10,157 bases of DNA from Chloroflexota bacterium (GTDB lineage Bacteria > Chloroflexota > Limnocylindria > Limnocylindrales > CSP1-4): the NCBI GenBank assembly GCA_021786915.1, contig JAJYMP010000190.1, forward strand, positions 1-10,157, written 5' to 3'. How positions within the stretch are numbered: position 1 is the stretch's first letter; the number at the start of each line of letters is the position of its first letter. The notes under the pieces were generated by a model, which worked only from the letters and a program-made list of their open reading frames with translations, ran no database searches and was not told the origin of the DNA. Below, one piece after another: positions 6,622-10,157 of the stretch. A program made the translations under genes and the position numbers.

Positions 6622-7350
6622 GTGAATAGGGAACCAGAGGCTAGGAACGACCAAGCCGACGCCAAGTTCCTCGAGATCATCGAGGAGGCTCGCGACGAGA
6701 ACGTGACCGCGCAGGACATGGTCCTGTCGGCGGTCCGGAAGGCCATCCTCTCCGGCGTCCTCGCACCCGGCATGCGCCTCCGCCAGGAGGAGCTCGCGGA
6801 CGTGTTCGGCACCAGCCGGATCCCGGTCCGCGAAGCGCTCCGGGCCCTCGAGTACGAGGGGATCGTCTCGTCGGCGCCGAACCGCGGGTTCACCGTGACG
6901 TCGCTCGACGCGGACGACGCGGAAGAGGTCTACGACCTCCGGATCCTGCTCGAGGGCCACGCGGTCCGCCTCGCGGTCCCGATGCTCACCGAAGACGACC
7001 TCGAGGAGCTGGAGGCGCTGTTCCAGACGATGGAGGGCGCGTCCAGCCCTGACGAGCAGCTGGCGGCACGGGAGCAGTTCTACCTTCGGCTCTACTCGGT
7101 GACCGGCCGCCCGCGGCTGGTCGGCCTCATCATGCGGCTCCGCCAGGAGATCGCGCGGCTCCTGCGCTGGGCGACGATCCAGCACTCGTCGTCGATCCAC
7201 CGCGAGTTCTGGGAGGCGATCAAGGCCGGCGATGCCGATGGCGCGGTGACCTGCCTCAGCCGGCACTACCGCCGCGTCGCCGCGCTCATCCGGCGCTACA
7301 TCCGCGAGGCCGAGGCTCGGGACCGGGGCGACCGCCGCCTGGTCTCCTGA
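6622..7350 (+). CDS. GntR-family transcriptional regulator, FCD (FadR-like) subgroup
   Basis: A 242-residue regulator. The winged helix-turn-helix spans about 30-94, with the HTH at 55-82 (starting QEELADVFGTSRIPVREALR) followed by LEYEGIV and the wing NRGFTVTSL. The C-terminal effector domain (about 98-230) is all-helical and FCD-type, for example EEVYDLRILLEGHAVRLA (101-118) and FWEAIKAGDADGAV (196-209). FCD proteins normally bind a metal through an Asp-x3-His pair plus two further His. H193 and H215 are present with the usual 22-residue separation, but the Asp and first His positions are R150 and Y154 (REQFY), so the metal site appears incomplete. The GTG at 6622 is preceded by AGGAGG and AGGAG elements; the longer in-frame extension to 6535 has no such support. 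It probably binds the TGTNNACA sites found at its own promoter and at two others in this window, responding to a pathway metabolite. Confidence 0.92.
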   Translation: MNREPEARNDQADAKFLEIIEEARDENVTAQDMVLSAVRKAILSGVLAPGMRLRQEELADVFGTSRIPVREALRALEYEGIVSSAPNRGFTVTSLDADDAEEVYDLRILLEGHAVRLAVPMLTEDDLEELEALFQTMEGASSPDEQLAAREQFYLRLYSVTGRPRLVGLIMRLRQEIARLLRWATIQHSSSIHREFWEAIKAGDADGAVTCLSRHYRRVAALIRRYIREAEARDRGDRRLVS

Positions 7351-7703
7351 TCCCCCGGCGCCGGCCCGAGCGGAGCGCCGCGCGCCCGGACGCCAGTCCC
7401 GACCAAGCCGTCGAGCACCGCCGCCGACCGGGCGGCCTGCCGTGGCCTGAGGCCCGTATCCCGGGCCGGGCTCTCCGTGCCCAGCGCAGGCGTCCCGGTC
7501 GCCAGGCCAGCCGAGCACCTCGGGCCAGTCGCGCCCTGCGTGCGGCCCCCCTGCGCGCCCGATGGCGGACGAGCTCGGCACGCGGAGGAGCCGATTCGCG
7601 TCAATATGTAGACAAAACAAGCCCCTTTGGCTACACTCGTGGCGCCCCAGGGAGAGCGGGGCGTCGGCCCGCGCCGACCTAACGCAGCACCGAGCGAGGG
7701 GCC
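7351..7703. other. 353-bp intergenic region between GntR and hydrolase genes
   Basis: No gene with coding support lies here. The first 240 or so bases are very GC-rich and contain one perfect inverted repeat, GGCCCG-TATCC-CGGGCC (7451-7467), which lacks a T tract and is at best a weak terminator for GntR. The composition changes abruptly near 7600 to an AT-rich stretch containing the operator-promoter described separately. About 60 bases of leader then precede the hydrolase start, with GAGGGG just before the ATG. Confidence 0.6.
7607..7637 (+). promoter_or_regulatory. Hydrolase-amidohydrolase operon promoter with paired TGTNNACA sites (site C)
   Basis: TGTAGACA (7607-7614) is the exact reverse complement of the TGTCTACA at site A. 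Exactly 21 bases further, TGGCTACA (7628-7635) is a one-mismatch copy, repeating the 21-base spacing and mismatch position of site A. TAGACA (7609-7614), a 17-base spacer and TACACT (7632-7637) form a plausible sigma70-type promoter overlapping both elements, with the start of transcription expected near 7644. A GntR-family protein bound here would block polymerase. Confidence 0.68.
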
Positions 7704-8654
7704 ATGCGCATCGAGGAGGTCCGTTTCCACAGCCACGGCGCCGAGCTCGCGGGGACGCTGATGCTCCCCGACGACGCCGAGGCGCCGATCCCCGGGATCG
7801 CCCAGGGGCCCGGGTGGCTGGGCCTCCGGACGGCGCGCCTCTACCAGCCGTACCACGAGGCGCTGACCGCGGCCGGGATGGCCGTGTTCGTGTTCGACTA
7901 CCGCGGCTTCGGCGACAGCGGCGGTGACGCCATGTACCTGGACCCGATCGGCCAGGTCGCGGACTACTGGGCGGCGGTCAGCTACCTCGAGTCGCGGCCG
8001 GAGATCGATCGGGGCCGGATCGGGATCTTCGGGTCGGGAGGGACCGGCGGCGGCAACGCCGTGTACGCGGCGGGCCTCGACCCGCGTGTCAAGGCTGTGG
8101 TGTCCCAGGTCCCCGTGGCGGACGGCCGGGACTGGCTCCACCGCATGCGCCGCGAGTACGAGTGGCTCGAGTTCCTCGAGCGCGTCCGGGCCGACCGGAT
8201 CCAGTTCGTCACCACCGGCGAGTCCGAGCTGGTCCCGCCCCGCGAGGGGATAATGGTGCCGACCCCGGAGCGCCGCACGACGACCGTCAAGTCGGACGTG
8301 GACGACAAGGTGCCCAAGCTGGTGCAGCTCAGCAGCGCCGAGGCGATCTTCGCCTACCGCCCGATCGACGTCGTCGACCGGATCGCGCCCCGCGCGCTGA
8401 TGCTGATCGCGGTCGAGAACGACGCCACCACGCCGGAGGACCACGCCTACGCCCTCTACGAGCGGGCGGGCGGCCCCAAGCGGCTCGTCGTTCAGACGGG
8501 CACGACGCACTACGCCGCGTACGCGCAGTACCGCGACGTGGTGAACCCCCTGATCGTGCAGTGGTTCCAGCGCCACCTCGTCTCGGGCGAGGTGATTGTC
8601 CACGAGCGGGCAGCCGAGGCCGAGGTGGTCCGCCTGTCCCGCCCGACGGCCTGA
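7704..8654 (+). CDS. Alpha/beta-hydrolase family protein with atypical nucleophile elbow
   Basis: A 316-residue protein with the alpha/beta-hydrolase fold, resembling the S15/dienelactone-hydrolase-like group. Visible features are the oxyanion-region strand (GIAQGPGWLG, 31-40), the VFVFDYRGFGDSGG segment (61-74) typical after strand beta-4, the nucleophile elbow region RIGIFGSGGTGGG (105-117), the probable catalytic acid D240 in AVENDATTPEDHA, and the probable catalytic H269 in GTTHYAAY. The expected G-x-S-x-G is instead G110-S-G-G-T-G: aligned to relatives, Gly112 occupies the nucleophile position, with Ser111 one residue early. It may use Ser111, or be a non-classical or inactive hydrolase. 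GAGGGG lies two to four bases before the ATG. It is the first gene of the promoter C operon, 13 bases before the cyclic amidohydrolase, suggesting ester, amide or C-C hydrolysis in the same pathway. Substrate unknown. Confidence 0.85.
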   Translation: MRIEEVRFHSHGAELAGTLMLPDDAEAPIPGIAQGPGWLGLRTARLYQPYHEALTAAGMAVFVFDYRGFGDSGGDAMYLDPIGQVADYWAAVSYLESRPEIDRGRIGIFGSGGTGGGNAVYAAGLDPRVKAVVSQVPVADGRDWLHRMRREYEWLEFLERVRADRIQFVTTGESELVPPREGIMVPTPERRTTTVKSDVDDKVPKLVQLSSAEAIFAYRPIDVVDRIAPRALMLIAVENDATTPEDHAYALYERAGGPKRLVVQTGTTHYAAYAQYRDVVNPLIVQWFQRHLVSGEVIVHERAAEAEVVRLSRPTA

Positions 8655-8667
8655 CCGGAGGTTCCTG

Positions 8668-10086
8668 GTGTCATACGACCTCGCCATCCGCGGCGGCACC
8701 CTCGTCACAGCGACCGGCCGCTACGCCGCCGACATCGCGATCGCCGGCGAGCAGATCGCCGCCATCGTCGCGCCGGGCGCGCCGCTCGAGGCATCTCGGG
8801 TGATCGACGCCACCGGCCGGCACATCCTCCCGGGCGCCATCGACGTCCACTCGCACCACCGCGAGCCGGGCTTCACCCACAAGGAGGACATCGTCACCGC
8901 CACCAGCGCCTGCGCGGCCGGCGGCGTGACCACCTCGTTCGCGATGCCGAACGTGGCGCCGCCGCCCAACACCGTCGAGCGCCTCGACGCGATGATCGAC
9001 CTGTACAACCAGCGCGCCATCGTCGACTGGAACATCAACGTGGCCGGCACGGTGCCGGACCAGATCGCCGAGATGTCTACCCGCGGCATCTGCGCGTTCA
9101 AGGTGTTCATGGTTGTCGACAGCGGCCGCGACTACCCGCACATGCCGGGCATCGGCGTGCACGACCACGGCAAGCTGCTCGAGATCTTCGAGACGATCTC
9201 GCCCACCGGCCTGACGCTCATGGTCCATCCGCACGACCAGGAGCTCATGACCCACATCGAGCAGGGCTTCTGGGCCAGGGGCGAGCGCAATGCGCAGGCC
9301 TACGCCAAGGCGTACTCGGCGCTGGACGGGATCATCTGGGACACGGCCGCTGCCCTGCTGCTGCGCCTGCAGCAGGCGACGGGGACCCGGCTCCACCTGC
9401 TCCACACCCAGACCGTCGGGGTGCTCGAGCAGCTCCGGGCGGCCAAGGCGGCGGGCCGGGCCGTGACCGCCGAGCTCAACCCGTGGGCGGTCTTCCTGGG
9501 CAACGACTGGAACAACATCGTCCGCTGGGGCCCCTACGCCCTGTCCTACTACGTGCCCGAGAAGAACACCGAGCCGCTCTGGGAGGCACTCGCCGACGGC
9601 ACCATCGACCTCATCTCCACCGACCACGCGCCGCACACGCGCGAGGAGAAGGAGCCCGGCTGGGCCGACTGCTGGAAGGCCCACACGGGGACGCCGTCCA
9701 CGCAGTTCTACGTCCCGATGTTCCTCGACGCCGCGCTCAACGGCCGGCTCAGCCTCGAGCGCGTCGTGGACCTCGTCGCGACATCGCCCGCGGAGGCCTT
9801 CGGCCTGTCCCAGAAGGGCCGGCTCGAGGTGGGCGCCGATGCCGACATCGCCATCGTGAACCTCGACGCGGAGATGGAAATCCGCGACGAGATCGTGATC
9901 GGCAAGATCGGCTGGACCCCGTACGCCGGCAAGCGCGTTCGCGGTGTGGTCGAGACGACGCTGGTCCGCGGCGGGGTGGTGTACGCGGACGGCCAGGTCG
10001 TCGGGAACCCGGGCTGGGGCCGCCAGGCGCGGCCCGCGAGCGCCTGGAAGGCGGCGGGCACCGTCACCCCAGCATCCGCCGGCTGA
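8668..10086 (+). CDS. Hydantoinase/dihydroorotase-like cyclic amidohydrolase
   Basis: A 472-residue amidohydrolase-superfamily enzyme of the cyclic amidase group (dihydroorotase, hydantoinase/dihydropyrimidinase, allantoinase), which opens cyclic amides by hydrolysis. The binuclear metal site is intact: H61 and H63 in DVHSHHREPG (59-68), the bridging carbamylated lysine K145 in AFKVF, H187 in MVHPHD, H246 in LHLLHTQ, and catalytic D319 in STDHAPH (317-323). The N- and C-terminal beta-sandwich pieces are visible at 1-50 and about 385-445 (RLEVGADADIAIVNLD). No pyrimidine-biosynthesis genes are adjacent, so a catabolic role is more likely than de novo dihydroorotase. Start GTG 8668 has GGAGG (8657-8661) six bases upstream, only 13 bases after the hydrolase stop; an upstream in-frame start at 8596 lies inside the hydrolase gene and is rejected. 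It is cytosolic. The exact ring substrate (hydantoin, dihydropyrimidine or other lactam/imide) cannot be decided. Confidence 0.93.
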   Translation: MSYDLAIRGGTLVTATGRYAADIAIAGEQIAAIVAPGAPLEASRVIDATGRHILPGAIDVHSHHREPGFTHKEDIVTATSACAAGGVTTSFAMPNVAPPPNTVERLDAMIDLYNQRAIVDWNINVAGTVPDQIAEMSTRGICAFKVFMVVDSGRDYPHMPGIGVHDHGKLLEIFETISPTGLTLMVHPHDQELMTHIEQGFWARGERNAQAYAKAYSALDGIIWDTAAALLLRLQQATGTRLHLLHTQTVGVLEQLRAAKAAGRAVTAELNPWAVFLGNDWNNIVRWGPYALSYYVPEKNTEPLWEALADGTIDLISTDHAPHTREEKEPGWADCWKAHTGTPSTQFYVPMFLDAALNGRLSLERVVDLVATSPAEAFGLSQKGRLEVGADADIAIVNLDAEMEIRDEIVIGKIGWTPYAGKRVRGVVETTLVRGGVVYADGQVVGNPGWGRQARPASAWKAAGTVTPASAG

Positions 10087-10118
10087 CACCCCCAACCCCT
10101 CAGGAAAGGAGCTCACGC

Positions 10119-10157
10119 ATGGCCACCCGCTTCGGCCTCCTCGTCCCACACTTCGGC
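10119..10157 (+). CDS. Probable luciferase-like (LLM) flavin oxidoreductase, N-terminus only
   Basis: AAAGGAG (10105-10111) is followed seven bases later by ATG 10119, a strong start site, 32 bases after the amidohydrolase stop. The 13 visible residues, MATRFGLLVPHFG, match the characteristic first beta-strand of LLM-class flavin- or F420-dependent monooxygenases (form M-x-FG-hydrophobic-x-P-x-FG). The gene runs off the window, so length and cofactor cannot be judged. It would be the third gene of the promoter C operon, where a flavin oxygenase could supply or consume the ring substrate of the amidohydrolase. Confidence 0.6.
   Translation, partial: MATRFGLLVPHFG

Noticed and set aside
4890..6893. 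667-residue minus-strand open frame overlapping MFS and GntR
   Set aside because: It is a frame-shifted shadow of the MFS gene and antisense to the GntR start; Arg/Pro-rich without motifs.
7451..7467. GGCCCG/CGGGCC inverted repeat as a GntR terminator
   Set aside because: Short stem about 100 bases past the stop, no T tract; at this GC content such repeats arise by chance, so it is only noted in the gap description.
8596..8667. Upstream in-frame start for the amidohydrolase at 8596
   Set aside because: It lies inside the hydrolase gene, adds non-family sequence, and GTG 8668 has a well-placed GGAGG.
7296..8708. 470-residue minus-strand open frame across the hydrolase gene and its promoter
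   Set aside because: It mirrors the hydrolase codons and runs through the AT-rich operator and the intergenic gap; no domain is visible.
8671..10149. 492-residue minus-strand open frame opposite the amidohydrolase
   Set aside because: Val/Arg/Gly/Asp-rich sequence with no recognisable motif, fully antisense to a gene with all catalytic residues intact.
1..10157. CRISPR arrays, tRNA/rRNA genes, insertion sequences or phage genes
   Set aside because: No spaced direct repeats, cloverleaf sequences, transposase motifs or terminal inverted repeats were seen on reading both strands.

Overview
The window is strongly GC-rich bacterial DNA with short intergenic gaps, frequent GTG starts and purine-rich Shine-Dalgarno sequences. 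Long spurious antisense reading frames occur, as expected at this base composition. This fits a high-GC soil or environmental bacterium, for example Actinomycetota or a high-GC Chloroflexota lineage, but nothing here separates the two. There are no rRNA, tRNA, CRISPR or transposon sequences.

Layout from left to right: the last 29 codons of an unidentified gene (+); a two-domain cupin protein (+); a GMC-family FAD alcohol oxidoreductase (-), translationally coupled to an upstream CoxG-like SRPBCC protein (-); a divergent promoter; an aldehyde dehydrogenase (+); a convergent MFS_3-type transporter (-); a divergent promoter; a GntR/FCD-family regulator (+); a roughly 350-bp gap holding a promoter; an alpha/beta-hydrolase (+); a hydantoinase/dihydroorotase-like cyclic amidohydrolase (+); and the first 13 codons of a probable luciferase-like flavin oxidoreductase (+). 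The last three form one operon with tight spacing.

The gene content reads as a catabolic locus. GMC oxidoreductase followed by aldehyde dehydrogenase is a plausible alcohol-to-aldehyde-to-acid sequence. The alpha/beta-hydrolase, cyclic amidohydrolase and flavin oxidoreductase are the kind of set used to open and process cyclic amides or N-heterocycles. The cupin could act on an aromatic or enolic intermediate, and the MFS protein moves substrate or product. The substrate cannot be named from sequence.

The most striking signal is regulatory. AT-rich 8-mers of the form TGTNNACA, with near-matches, stand out from the GC-rich background at all three promoter regions: CoxG-GMC/ALDH, MFS/GntR, and hydrolase-amidohydrolase. 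They occur as pairs 21 or 23 bp apart, and in two cases they coincide with plausible -35 and -10 boxes. They match the GT(N)xAC core known for GntR-family operators. I infer a local regulon in which the GntR protein encoded in the middle controls the transporter, itself and the catabolic operons on both sides.
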